64,000 bases of DNA from contig NZ_OZ255835.1 of the NCBI RefSeq assembly GCF_965277665.1, positions 1,178,001 through 1,242,000 on the forward strand. Direction: 5' to 3'. The DNA comes from Lichenicoccus sp965277665 (GTDB lineage: Bacteria > Pseudomonadota > Alphaproteobacteria > Acetobacterales > Acetobacteraceae). This document shows, in pieces, positions 1 to 8,125 of the stretch. Positions within the stretch are counted from its first letter, which is position 1. Each line of letters opens with the position of its first letter. Under the pieces are notes generated by a model. The model ran no database searches, was not told where the DNA came from, and worked only from the letters and a program-made list of their open reading frames with translations. The position numbers and the translations under genes are program-made.

Positions 1-276
1 CGGCAGCTCGGCTGCGGGGATCCGGGCGATGAAGGTCCCGGACTGCGGAAAGATGTCGATCAGGCCTTCGTCGGCAAGACGCTGGATCGCCTCCCGGGCC
101 GGGGTACGGCTGACCCCGTGCGCTTTCGCCACCTGCATCTCGATGAGCGGTTCGCCCGGTGTACGAACCAGGGAGACGATCTCCTCGCGCAGGTCCCGGT
201 AGATCAGCGCTGACAGCCGCTCGCCGCGGCGGGACACGGGGGCCGATCGGATGAGGGTGGGCGGGATTGCTCGCAT
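1..276 (-). CDS. GntR-family regulator, N-terminal part
   Basis: The 92 visible residues, read leftwards from an ATG at 276, form a winged-helix DNA-binding domain of the GntR family. The recognition region reads VSRTPAREAIQRLADEGL, followed by the wing segment FPQSGTFIARI. The C-terminal effector domain lies beyond the window edge, so the subfamily (FCD is most likely) cannot be seen. The gene is divergent from uxaC, with a perfect palindrome between them. The inferred role is control of the hexuronate genes and of itself. Confidence 0.85.
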   Translation of the reverse strand, partial: MRAIPPTLIRSAPVSRRGERLSALIYRDLREEIVSLVRTPGEPLIEMQVAKAHGVSRTPAREAIQRLADEGLIDIFPQSGTFIARIPAAELP

Positions 277-280
277 ATTG

Positions 281-294
281 ATATACTAGTATAT
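281..294. promoter_or_regulatory. 14-bp perfect palindrome, likely GntR operator
   Basis: ATATACTAGTATAT equals its own reverse complement. It sits in the 45-bp gap between the divergent GntR gene and uxaC. UxuR/ExuR-type GntR regulators bind short AT-rich dyads containing GTATAC-like halves, so this is a good candidate operator for both genes. It also provides the only AT-rich, -10-like sequence in the gap. Confidence 0.6.
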
Positions 295-321
295 GATTAC
301 CCGCCTGCGAAGGAGCGCTGC

Positions 322-1719
322 ATGCCGCATCCCGATTTCCTGTTTCCGGCCCAGGCGGACATGCGGGCCGTCGCCCGCCGGCTGTACGGAGAAGTGGCCG
401 GGCTGCCGATCATCAGCCCGCACGGCCACTGCGATCCGGCCTGGTTTGCGCGCGACGCGCCGTTCAGCGATCCGGCGACCTTGTTCGTGGTGCCGGATCA
501 CTACGTGTTCCGGATGCTGTACAGCCAGGGCGTGCCCCTCGAGGCGCTCGGCGTGCCGCGGGCCGACGGAGGCAAGACCGAGACCGATACGCGTGCGATC
601 TGGCGCCTGCTGGCCCGCAACTGGCCGCTGTTCCGCGGCACGCCGACCCGGCTCTGGATGGAGCACGGTTTCTCGTCGTTGTTCGGCATCGAGGAGCGTC
701 TGGATGCCGGCAATGCCGACCGCCTCTACGACCTGATCGCGAGCAAGCTGCAGGAGCCCGCGTACCGGCCGCGCGCCCTGTTCGAGCGCTTCAACATCGA
801 GGCGCTGGCCACCACCCAAGCGGCGATCGACACGCTCGAGCACCACCGCACGCTGCGCGACAGCGGCTGGACCGGGCGGGTGATCACCACGTTCCGGCCG
901 GATGCCGTGGTCGATCCGGCATTCCCGGGTTTTGCCGGCAACATCGCCGAGCTCGGCCGGCTGACCGGTGAGGACACCACCACCTGGCGCGGCTATCTCG
1001 CCGCCCTGATGCAGCGGCGGGCGTATTTCCGCGGCTTCGGTGCGACCGCGACTGATCACGGGCACCCGACCGCCGCCACCGCGGACCTGCCGGCCGATGC
1101 CGCCGCCGCCCTCTTCGGGCGCGTGCTGGCCGGTGCCGCGGCGGCGGACGCCGAGTTGTTCCGGGCGCAGATGCTGACCGAGATGGCGCGCATGAGCCTG
1201 GAGGACGGGCTTGTCATGCAGATCCATCCCGGCGCCGTGCGCGACCACAATCCGTCGGTGTTCGCGCGGTTCGGCCGCGACAAGGGGGCCGACATCCCGG
1301 CACGGACGGACTACGTGCAAGCACTCAAGCCGCTGCTGGACCGGTTCGGCAACGAAAGCCGGCTGACCGTTATCGTCTTCACGCTCGACGAGACCAGCTA
1401 CTCGCGCGAACTCGCTCCGCTCGCCGGTCACTATCCGGCGCTGCGGCTGGGGCCGCCCTGGTGGTTCTTCGACAGCCCGGAGGGCATGCGCCGGTTTCGC
1501 GAGTTGACGACGGAGACTGCGGGCTTTGCCAACACGGTCGGTTTCAACGACGACACGCGGGCGTTCTGCTCGATCCCGTCACGACACGATGTCGCACGCC
1601 GGGCGGACTGTGCCTATCTCGCGCGGCTGGTGACCGAACATACGCTCGACGAGGACGAGGCGCGCGAGGTTGCGATCGATCTCGCCTACCGGCTGGCGAA
1701 GTCCGCCTACCGACTCTGA
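322..1719 (+). CDS. uxaC: Glucuronate (uronate) isomerase UxaC
   Basis: This cytoplasmic enzyme converts D-glucuronate to D-fructuronate, or D-galacturonate to D-tagaturonate, the first step of hexuronate catabolism. The 465-aa length is normal for the family. The N-terminal metal-binding signature SPHGHCDP (residues 32-39) and the C-terminal signature GFNDDTRAFCSIPSRH are both present. It starts with ATG after AAGGAG (309-314). It is divergent from a GntR regulator and is followed by an MFS transporter of the hexuronate type, which makes a small uptake and catabolism unit. The later genes of the pathway are not in this window. Confidence 0.95.
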   Translation: MPHPDFLFPAQADMRAVARRLYGEVAGLPIISPHGHCDPAWFARDAPFSDPATLFVVPDHYVFRMLYSQGVPLEALGVPRADGGKTETDTRAIWRLLARNWPLFRGTPTRLWMEHGFSSLFGIEERLDAGNADRLYDLIASKLQEPAYRPRALFERFNIEALATTQAAIDTLEHHRTLRDSGWTGRVITTFRPDAVVDPAFPGFAGNIAELGRLTGEDTTTWRGYLAALMQRRAYFRGFGATATDHGHPTAATADLPADAAAALFGRVLAGAAAADAELFRAQMLTEMARMSLEDGLVMQIHPGAVRDHNPSVFARFGRDKGADIPARTDYVQALKPLLDRFGNESRLTVIVFTLDETSYSRELAPLAGHYPALRLGPPWWFFDSPEGMRRFRELTTETAGFANTVGFNDDTRAFCSIPSRHDVARRADCAYLARLVTEHTLDEDEAREVAIDLAYRLAKSAYRL

Positions 1720-1772
1720 AAAAAAGTCATACGGCGCGCGCAAGCGCGGAACGGCCGCCAACGCGCGGCGAG

Positions 1773-1808
1773 GGAAACGTCCCAAGGAAACGTCCCAAGG
1801 AAACGTCC
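1773..1808 (+). repeat. Triple 13-bp tandem repeat over the ribosome-binding site
   Basis: The unit GGAAACGTCCCAA occurs at 1773-1785 and 1786-1798, with a third, shortened copy at 1799-1808 that runs into the ATG of the MFS transporter. The junctions create AAGGA Shine-Dalgarno cores, the nearest at 1797-1801, 7 nt before the start. Copy-number change would alter the number and spacing of possible ribosome-binding sites. Confidence 0.85.
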
Positions 1809-3089
1809 ATGACACGCATCAAGGGTTTGCGCTGGTATATACTCGGCCTTGTCGGGCTCGGCACGGTCGTGAACTACCTCGACCGCAACACGCTCGGTGT
1901 GCTGGCGCCGATCCTGCACACGCAACTGCACATGACGACGACGCAGTATTCCTACATCGTCAGCACGTTCCAGATCTGCTACAGCCTGATGCAGCCGGTG
2001 GCCGGCTTCATCACCGATCTCATCGGCATCCGCCTGGGCTATTTCCTGTTCGCGTTCGCCTGGGGCAGTGCCGCGATCCTGCATGCGGCTGCCGGGAGCT
2101 GGCAGGCTCTCGCCGCCTGCCGCGGCCTGCTCGGGTTCAGCGAGGCCGCCGCCATCCCGACCGCGGTCAAGATGTCGTCGGTGTGGTTTCCGCCAGGCGA
2201 ACGCGCGATCGCCACCGGCTGGTTCAACTCGGGCAGTTCGATCGGCGCGATGGTGGCGCCCCCGCTGGTGATCTGGATCGCGGTGACCTGGGGCTGGCGC
2301 GGCGCCTTCATCGGCACCGGCGCGCTCGGCATCCTGGTCTCGCTGATCTGGCTGCTGCTGTATCGATCGCCCGAGCGGCACCGGCGGCTCGGCGAGCCGG
2401 AACGGCAGCTGATCCTCGACGGCCGTGCGGCGGACGAGGTGCTGCCGCCGCCATCGCCGCGCCGGGTGGTCCGGCGACCGGCATTCTGGGGGCTGGCGGT
2501 GGCCCGCTTCCTGACCGAGCCGGCCTGGCAGACCTTCGGGCTGTGGATCCCGCTCTACATGGTCACCGTGCGCGGCATGGACATCAAGCATTTCGCCTTG
2601 TTCGGCTGGCTGCCGTTCCTCGCGGCCGATCTCGGTTGCGGGTTCAGCGGCTACCTGTCGCTGATCCTCGGACGCCGCTTCGGCCTGTCGCTGGTGAACG
2701 CGCGCATCGCCGGCGTCGGCGTCGGCGCGGTCTGCATGATCGGGCCTGCCCTGGTCAGCCTGTTCGCCAACCCGATCGTCGCCATCCTGCTGTTCTCGAT
2801 CGGTGCGTTCGCGCACCAGACCCTGTCTAGCCTGATGTATGCGCTGGTGACCGACAAGTTCGAGCGCGCCGACGTGGCCACCGCGACCGGAGGCGCCGGC
2901 ATGGCGGGGTATTTCGGCGCCACCTGCTTCTCGCTGCTGATCGGGCAGGTGGCCGGCAGCATCGGCTTCGGGCCGCTGTTCGCCAGCCTCTCGGTGTTCG
3001 ACCTGGTGGCCTTCGCGGTGCTGGCGCTGGTGCTGGGGGAACGATCCGGCGCTACACTCGGCCTCGCGGCGTCCGCGCGATCCGGCTGA
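1809..3089 (+). CDS. MFS hexuronate-type transporter
   Basis: This is a 426-aa inner-membrane permease of the major facilitator superfamily, anion:cation symporter (ACS) branch. The first helix ends in the branch signature NYLDRNTLGVLAP, and alternating hydrophobic stretches fit twelve membrane segments. The family includes ExuT, which imports glucuronate and galacturonate with protons. Its position directly after uxaC supports that substrate, though ACS members also carry sugar acids such as galactonate. The ATG at 1809 was chosen because a Shine-Dalgarno core lies 7 nt upstream; the longer in-frame extension overlaps uxaC and is not plausible. Confidence 0.85.
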   Translation: MTRIKGLRWYILGLVGLGTVVNYLDRNTLGVLAPILHTQLHMTTTQYSYIVSTFQICYSLMQPVAGFITDLIGIRLGYFLFAFAWGSAAILHAAAGSWQALAACRGLLGFSEAAAIPTAVKMSSVWFPPGERAIATGWFNSGSSIGAMVAPPLVIWIAVTWGWRGAFIGTGALGILVSLIWLLLYRSPERHRRLGEPERQLILDGRAADEVLPPPSPRRVVRRPAFWGLAVARFLTEPAWQTFGLWIPLYMVTVRGMDIKHFALFGWLPFLAADLGCGFSGYLSLILGRRFGLSLVNARIAGVGVGAVCMIGPALVSLFANPIVAILLFSIGAFAHQTLSSLMYALVTDKFERADVATATGGAGMAGYFGATCFSLLIGQVAGSIGFGPLFASLSVFDLVAFAVLALVLGERSGATLGLAASARSG

Positions 3090-3121
3090 GGCGTCCGCTT
3101 GTCGTTGAAGGGCGTAGCTTG

Positions 3122-4144
3122 ATGTCCGGCCCCCCCACGAACCCCTGGTCGTTCCCCGATCCGGCCCGGCTGGTGCCGCGGCCACCCGCGATGCCGCGGC
3201 TGCCGCTGCGCGTGATCGCGGCGGCCGCCCTGGTACTGGCGGCTCTCATCGTGCTGGCTGGCAGCTTCTACACGGTCGAGCCGACCGAGATGGCCGGCGT
3301 GCGCCGCTTCGGCACCATCCTGACGCCGCTTCCGGTGCAGCCCGGCCTGCATCTCAAGCTGCCGCTGATCGACGAGGTGGACAAGATCCAGACCAGCCTG
3401 ACCGCCCTGCGCATGGACAACATGACGGTCTATACGGTGGACAACCAGTCGGTCGGCATCGGCATCGGGCTCACCTACCGGGTGCCCGAGGATGCGGTGC
3501 TGCAGTTGCTGTATAAGACCGGGCGCACCGGCAGCCTCGACATCAACAGCACCATGCAGCCGATCATCGCCGACCGGGTCATGCGGGTGTTCTCGACGCA
3601 GAACACGGTCAACATCTCAAGCGATCGCGCCGAGATCGCGATCGCGGTGCGGCGCGAGGTCAGTCAGGCGCTGCGGTCGATCTTCGGCATCGAGGTGACC
3701 GACCTGCAGATCAGTTCGATCAGCTACTCGCCGACGTTCGAGCAGTCCGTGGAGCAGGCAGTGCAGGCCAAGAACGACGCGATCCGGGCGCAGAACACGG
3801 TGGCGCGCTTCCATTTCGAGGGCGAGCAGATCAAGGTGCAGGCGGACGCGCAAGCGGCTGTGCGGATCGCGCAGGCGACCGGCGAGGCGCAGGCCAATAT
3901 CGACCGCGCCCGCGGCGAGCGGCAGGCGTCGATCCTGCGTGCCGAGGGCGACAGCCAGGCGACGCTGCTGAATGGGCAGGCGCAGGCCCGCGTGCTGCAA
4001 CTGATCGGCAGCGTGACGCAGGCGAACCCGTCGGTGCTCGGCTTCCAGGCGGCGATGCGCTGGAACGGCGCGCTGCCGGCGACCAGCTTCGGCGCGGGCG
4101 CCAACCCGATGACGCTGTTCAGCCTGCCGGCGGCGCCGCACTGA
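3122..4144 (+). CDS. SPFH/Band 7 membrane protein (HflK/HflC-like)
   Basis: This 340-aa protein has a short proline-rich N-terminus, one membrane segment at about residues 27-48 and an SPFH/band 7 domain beginning near YTVEPTEMAGVRRFG. A long alanine/glutamine-rich coiled coil follows (QAAVRIAQATGEAQANIDRA region). HflK and HflC of this superfamily form a periplasmic cage around FtsH and modulate its proteolysis. Only one such gene is present here and no FtsH lies nearby, so its exact partner is unknown. ATG at 3122 is used; a TTG lies one codon upstream. Confidence 0.75.
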   Translation: MSGPPTNPWSFPDPARLVPRPPAMPRLPLRVIAAAALVLAALIVLAGSFYTVEPTEMAGVRRFGTILTPLPVQPGLHLKLPLIDEVDKIQTSLTALRMDNMTVYTVDNQSVGIGIGLTYRVPEDAVLQLLYKTGRTGSLDINSTMQPIIADRVMRVFSTQNTVNISSDRAEIAIAVRREVSQALRSIFGIEVTDLQISSISYSPTFEQSVEQAVQAKNDAIRAQNTVARFHFEGEQIKVQADAQAAVRIAQATGEAQANIDRARGERQASILRAEGDSQATLLNGQAQARVLQLIGSVTQANPSVLGFQAAMRWNGALPATSFGAGANPMTLFSLPAAPH

Positions 4145-4211
4145 CCGAGGCCGCCATGAGTTACACACCTGGCCCTTGAGGCTGAGCCGATGCCCGGGCC
4201 GCGGCATGTTT

Positions 4212-4260
4212 CTGCTACCCAGGGTTGTATCAATCCGGTATGATACCAAAACGGTAGCAG
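4212..4260. repeat. Inverted repeat upstream of the diguanylate cyclase
   Basis: CTGCTACC (4212-4219) pairs with GGTAGCAG (4253-4260). Between them lies a second dyad, GGTATGATACC (4237-4247). The structure ends 16 nt before the chosen start of the diguanylate cyclase, so it could be an operator or an mRNA hairpin in its leader. No known motif was recognised. Confidence 0.55.
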
Positions 4261-4276
4261 AATGCCGTGGAGGTGG

Positions 4277-5446
4277 ATGTTGCCCGGAGCGCGCTACAAC
4301 TTTACCGCGCCGAACGCGGCGGTCCTGCGATGGCTGACAGATCCTGGTCACAACGTCGCGCCACCGATCGCCAGGAAACTGCTTGGAGAAATATTTGCGT
4401 CTCCGAAGGCGGTCTTAGCGGGTGTCCTCAACGGACTGATCCTGAACATCACCGCCCTGTGCATGCATCGGGGCGAGATCTTTGCCTTATTCGTCGTTGT
4501 TGACCTTACCCTTGCCGCCCTTCGTTTCGCTGTCGTCCGGCGCGCGGTCATGGCCGCAGCCCGCAGCCTGGCGACGCCAACCGATCTTTATCTGCTGACC
4601 GCTCTGATGTGGTGTGCCCTGCAGGGCACAATGGCTTTTGCTGCGATGCAGACCGGCAGCCTGGCACTTCAACTGCTGGCTGCGACGACGGTGATGGGCC
4701 TGGTCGGTCCCATCTGCGCCCGCAACTATGCAGCTCCTCGCTATGCGCTGGCACTTATCGGTCTTTGCGACTTCCCCTTTGTCGTCGGGGCCGCTCTGTC
4801 AGGGAACCGCTGGCTGCTTATCCTGGTCCTGCAGACGCCGCTCTTCCTTTTCGGCGTGGCCTCAATCATCAGAAGGTTCCAGGACATGGCGGTCGCCACC
4901 CTGCAGGCGGAACAGGACAGTCAGGATCGGGCTCGGCACGACTCCCTGACGAACTTGCTGAACCGCTCCGGCCTGATGGAAGCGCTGGATGGCCAATATG
5001 CTGCCAAGTCCCGGCAGTTCATTCTGTTCTACCTGGATCTGGACGGCTTCAAGCCGATCAACGACAATTTCGGCCATCAGGCCGGCGACAGGATCCTGCG
5101 TGCCGTCGCGGATAGAATGCGATCGAGCATCCGTCCGGGGGACATCGTGTCGCGGCTCGGCGGCGATGAATTCGTGATCGTTGCGCCGGACATGTCGCCT
5201 TCGGCAGGCTCGGAATACGCGAGCAGGGTCATACGGTGCGTCGCGGACGAGCCCTATCTCCTGGAAGGGGTCGGCCAGTTGCGGATCGGGATCAGCGTCG
5301 GCTTTGCCTGTGCACCGGAAGACGGCTCGGCCGGGGACGACCTGCACCGCAAGGCGGATGCGGCGCTCTACGACGCGAAGGCGGCCGGCAGGGGCATCGA
5401 GCGCCGCTTCGTCAACCCGGCGCAGCACCTTGTCGCGGCATCCTGA
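4277..5446 (+). CDS. Membrane diguanylate cyclase (GGDEF)
   Basis: This protein makes cyclic di-GMP from two GTP. It has 389 aa: an N-terminal region with several hydrophobic helices (about residues 40-195, a membrane sensor of unknown type) and a C-terminal GGDEF domain. The active site RLGGDEFVIV is intact. RPGD lies exactly five residues before GGDEF, forming a canonical RxxD inhibitory I-site, so product inhibition is expected. No EAL domain is present. ATG at 4277 is preferred to 4262 because GTGGAGG lies 5-6 nt upstream of it. The stand-alone location gives no clue to the signal. Confidence 0.9.
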   Translation: MLPGARYNFTAPNAAVLRWLTDPGHNVAPPIARKLLGEIFASPKAVLAGVLNGLILNITALCMHRGEIFALFVVVDLTLAALRFAVVRRAVMAAARSLATPTDLYLLTALMWCALQGTMAFAAMQTGSLALQLLAATTVMGLVGPICARNYAAPRYALALIGLCDFPFVVGAALSGNRWLLILVLQTPLFLFGVASIIRRFQDMAVATLQAEQDSQDRARHDSLTNLLNRSGLMEALDGQYAAKSRQFILFYLDLDGFKPINDNFGHQAGDRILRAVADRMRSSIRPGDIVSRLGGDEFVIVAPDMSPSAGSEYASRVIRCVADEPYLLEGVGQLRIGISVGFACAPEDGSAGDDLHRKADAALYDAKAAGRGIERRFVNPAQHLVAAS

Positions 5447-5460
5447 TGCCTCAGGCGCTG

Positions 5461-5619
5461 CTAGCGGTGTTTGCCGATGGCATACACGGCCCAGAAGGCG
5501 GCCGGCAGCCAGCCGATGATGGTGACCTGAAGCAGCAGGCAGATCAGGCCGGCGATCGGCCGGCCGATGGTAAAGAAGGCAAGCCAGGGCAGTAGCAGGG
5601 CAAGCAGCAGGCGCAGCAT
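5461..5619 (-). CDS. Small YqaE/Pmp3-family membrane protein
   Basis: This is a 52-aa, two-helix membrane peptide. Its central sequence FFTIGRPIAGLICLLLQ followed by GWLPAAFWAVYAI matches the Pmp3/YqaE (stress-induced UPF0057) pattern of two hydrophobic helices ending in a tryptophan-rich turn. Family members are induced by salt, cold or stationary phase and affect membrane potential. It runs opposite to rarA, with about 120 bp between the two starts. Confidence 0.8.
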   Translation of the reverse strand: MLRLLLALLLPWLAFFTIGRPIAGLICLLLQVTIIGWLPAAFWAVYAIGKHR

Positions 5620-5739
5620 CGGGGATGCTCCATGCGAGAGACGCGGGATCGGGTGGTCCGGCAAAATGACAGCATTCGGCTGCGATGTCGTGCCCCGCCT
5701 GGGGTCCGGTCCGGGACGGAGAGCTGCTATAACCGCGAG

Positions 5740-7152
5740 ATGAGACAGAAGTTGAATGCCGCGCCGGATGCGGCCGGACACGACGCCGACCTGTTCGGGT
5801 CCACAGGGTTGCCGGCTGCTCCGTCCGGTGGCGATGCCGGCGGCCAGGACGACGGCATGCGGCCGCTCGCCGACCGGCTGCGCCCGCGCGGGCTCGACGA
5901 CGTGGTCGGACAGCCGCATCTGCTGGGACCGGACGGCGCCCTGCGTCGCATGCTGCAGCGCGGCTCGCTGGCCAGCCTGATCCTGTGGGGCGGCCCCGGC
6001 GTCGGCAAGACCACGATCGCGCGCCTGCTGGCCGAGGCGGCCGGCCTGCGCTTCACCCAGCTCTCGGCGGTGTTCTCCGGGGTTGCCGACCTCAAGCGCA
6101 CCTTCGAGGCGGCCGGCCGCCGGCGCCAGGCGGGCCCCGGGCGTGAAGCGGCGGGCGGCACGCTGCTGTTCGTGGACGAGATCCATCGCTTCAACCGCGC
6201 CCAGCAGGATGCCTTCCTGCCGGTCGTCGAGGACGGCACCATCGTGCTGGTCGGCGCCACCACCGAGAACCCCTCCTTCGCGCTGAACGGCGCGCTGCTG
6301 TCGCGCTGCCAGGTGCTGGTGCTGCGGCGGCTCGATGACGACGCGCTGCAGGCGCTGCTGGAGCGTGCCGAGCAGGATGCCGGACGCGCCCTGCCGCTGA
6401 CGCCGGCGGGTCGGGAGACGCTGCGTGCGATGGCGGATGGCGACGGGCGTTATCTGCTGAACATGGTGGAGCAGCTGCTCAGCCTGCCGGGCGGCGAGAT
6501 GCCCGATCTTGAGCCGCTGGGGCCGGCGGCGCTGGCCGACCTGCTGGCGCGGCGCGCGGCGCTGTACGACAAGGACCGCGAGGAGCACTACAACCTGATC
6601 TCGGCGCTGCACAAGTCGCTGCGCGGCTCGGATCCGGATGCCGCGCTGTACTGGTTCGCGCGCATGATCGCCGGCGGCGAGGATGCCCGCTACATCGCCC
6701 GCCGGCTGACCCGCTTCGCCGCCGAGGATGTCGGCATGGCCGACCCGCAGGCGCTGCCGCAGGCGATCGCCGCCTGGGAGACCTATGAGCGGCTCGGCAG
6801 CCCGGAAGGCGAGCTGGCCCTGGCGCAGCTCGTCGTCTATCTCGGCACCGCGCCGAAATCGAACGCGATCTACAAGGGCTGGGGGGCGGCGCTGCGGGCG
6901 GCGCGTGCGACCGGCAGCCTGCCGCCGCCGGCGCATATCCTGAATGCTCCGACCAAGCTGATGCAGCAGCTCGGCTACGGCAGCGGCTACGAATACGACC
7001 ACGATACCGAGCAGGGTTTCTCCGGGCAGAACTACTTCCCCGACGGCATGGCGCGGGAGCGGTTTTATGCGCCAACCGACCGCGGCCAGGAGGGCGAGGT
7101 CAGGCGCAGGCTGGACAACTGGGCGCGGTTGCGGGACAGCGACGCGTCATGA
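5740..7152 (+). CDS. rarA: Replication-associated recombination ATPase RarA/MgsA
   Basis: This AAA+ ATPase of the clamp-loader superfamily acts at stalled replication forks. The 470 aa contain ADLFGSTGLP and MRPLADRLRPRGLDDVVGQ at the N-terminus, Walker A GGPGVGKTT, Walker B LLFVDEIHRFNRAQQD, sensor region GATTENPSF, and the C-terminal tetramerisation domain with YARRLTRFAAEDVGMADP-like sequence. ATG at 5740 places the usual linker before the conserved core; the upstream in-frame extension is not conserved in character. Its stop overlaps the next gene's start by 4 bases, so the two are probably cotranscribed. Confidence 0.92.
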   Translation: MRQKLNAAPDAAGHDADLFGSTGLPAAPSGGDAGGQDDGMRPLADRLRPRGLDDVVGQPHLLGPDGALRRMLQRGSLASLILWGGPGVGKTTIARLLAEAAGLRFTQLSAVFSGVADLKRTFEAAGRRRQAGPGREAAGGTLLFVDEIHRFNRAQQDAFLPVVEDGTIVLVGATTENPSFALNGALLSRCQVLVLRRLDDDALQALLERAEQDAGRALPLTPAGRETLRAMADGDGRYLLNMVEQLLSLPGGEMPDLEPLGPAALADLLARRAALYDKDREEHYNLISALHKSLRGSDPDAALYWFARMIAGGEDARYIARRLTRFAAEDVGMADPQALPQAIAAWETYERLGSPEGELALAQLVVYLGTAPKSNAIYKGWGAALRAARATGSLPPPAHILNAPTKLMQQLGYGSGYEYDHDTEQGFSGQNYFPDGMARERFYAPTDRGQEGEVRRRLDNWARLRDSDAS

Positions 7153-8120
7153 GTGTCGTTTTCATGAATGTGAGCGACGACGAGGCGGAGATCCGTCTCG
7201 ATCGCTGGTTCCGCCGGCATTTCCCGCACCTGACCCAGGGGGCGTTGCAGAAGCTGTGTCGCACCGGGCAGGTGCGGGTCGACGGCAAGCGGGCGGAGAC
7301 CGCGGCAAGGCTGCTGCCGGGCCAATTGGTGCGGGTGCCGCCGATCCCGAACGCGTCCCGGCCGGCGCCGATCATCGTCGCGGTGAACGAGACCGACCGC
7401 CGCGAGCTCGAAGGCATGGTGGTGTATCGCGACGAGCAGGTGATCGTGCTCAACAAGCCGGCCGGGCTGCCGGTGCAGGGCGGACCTGGCATAACGCGGC
7501 ATGTCGACGGGATGCTGGACGCGCTGCGCGGCGATCTCGAGCACCGGCCGCGCCTGGTGCACCGCATCGACCGCGACACCTCCGGACTGCTGCTGCTGGC
7601 GCGCACGCCGGGGGTTGCCGCCAAGCTAGCGGCGTCGTTCCGGACGCGCGAGGTGCGCAAGATCTATTGGGCGGTGGTCGTCGGTCGACCGACGCCTGCT
7701 CAGGGCGTGATCGACCTGCCGCTGGCGCGCCTGGGGATCGGAGCCGGCTCGCTGACAATTGCTGCCGACCGAGACGAGGAGGACGCGGCCAATGCCCGCA
7801 CCGAATATGTCGTGCGCGATGCCGCCGCACGGAAATTGTCCTGGCTGGAGCTGTCGCCGTTGACCGGGCGGATGCACCAGTTGCGCGTGCATTGCGAGGC
7901 GCTCGGCACGCCGATCCTGGGCGATCCCAAATATGGCGGCCCGGCGGCGCATCTGGACGGCTTCCCCGACCGGCTGCATCTGCATGCCCGCCTGCTCGAC
8001 CTGCCGCATCCGGCGGGCGGGCGGCTGAGCGTCGCCGCCGGATTGCCTGCGCATATCGCCGAGACGTTCAAGGCCCTCGGCTTCGAGGCGGGCGCGCTGC
8101 CGGCGGCACGGCGGAGCTGA
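7149..8120 (+). CDS. RluA-family rRNA pseudouridine synthase
   Basis: This enzyme isomerises specific uridines of 23S rRNA to pseudouridine. The 323-aa protein has an N-terminal S4 RNA-binding domain (about residues 14-75) and a catalytic domain with the RluA signature HRIDRDTSGLLLLAR, whose Asp is the catalytic residue. The C-terminal motif PLTGRMHQLRVHCEALG is also present. The layout fits RluC or RluD; which uridines are modified cannot be told from sequence. The start overlaps the rarA stop (ATGA-type coupling). Confidence 0.9.
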   Translation: MSVVFMNVSDDEAEIRLDRWFRRHFPHLTQGALQKLCRTGQVRVDGKRAETAARLLPGQLVRVPPIPNASRPAPIIVAVNETDRRELEGMVVYRDEQVIVLNKPAGLPVQGGPGITRHVDGMLDALRGDLEHRPRLVHRIDRDTSGLLLLARTPGVAAKLAASFRTREVRKIYWAVVVGRPTPAQGVIDLPLARLGIGAGSLTIAADRDEEDAANARTEYVVRDAAARKLSWLELSPLTGRMHQLRVHCEALGTPILGDPKYGGPAAHLDGFPDRLHLHARLLDLPHPAGGRLSVAAGLPAHIAETFKALGFEAGALPAARRS

Positions 8121-8125
8121 CCCGG

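Noticed and set aside
7067..8125. Long open frame running into the AsmA gene from upstream
   Set aside because: It is the out-of-frame shadow of the pseudouridine synthase. AsmA begins at ATG 8126 with a clean membrane anchor.
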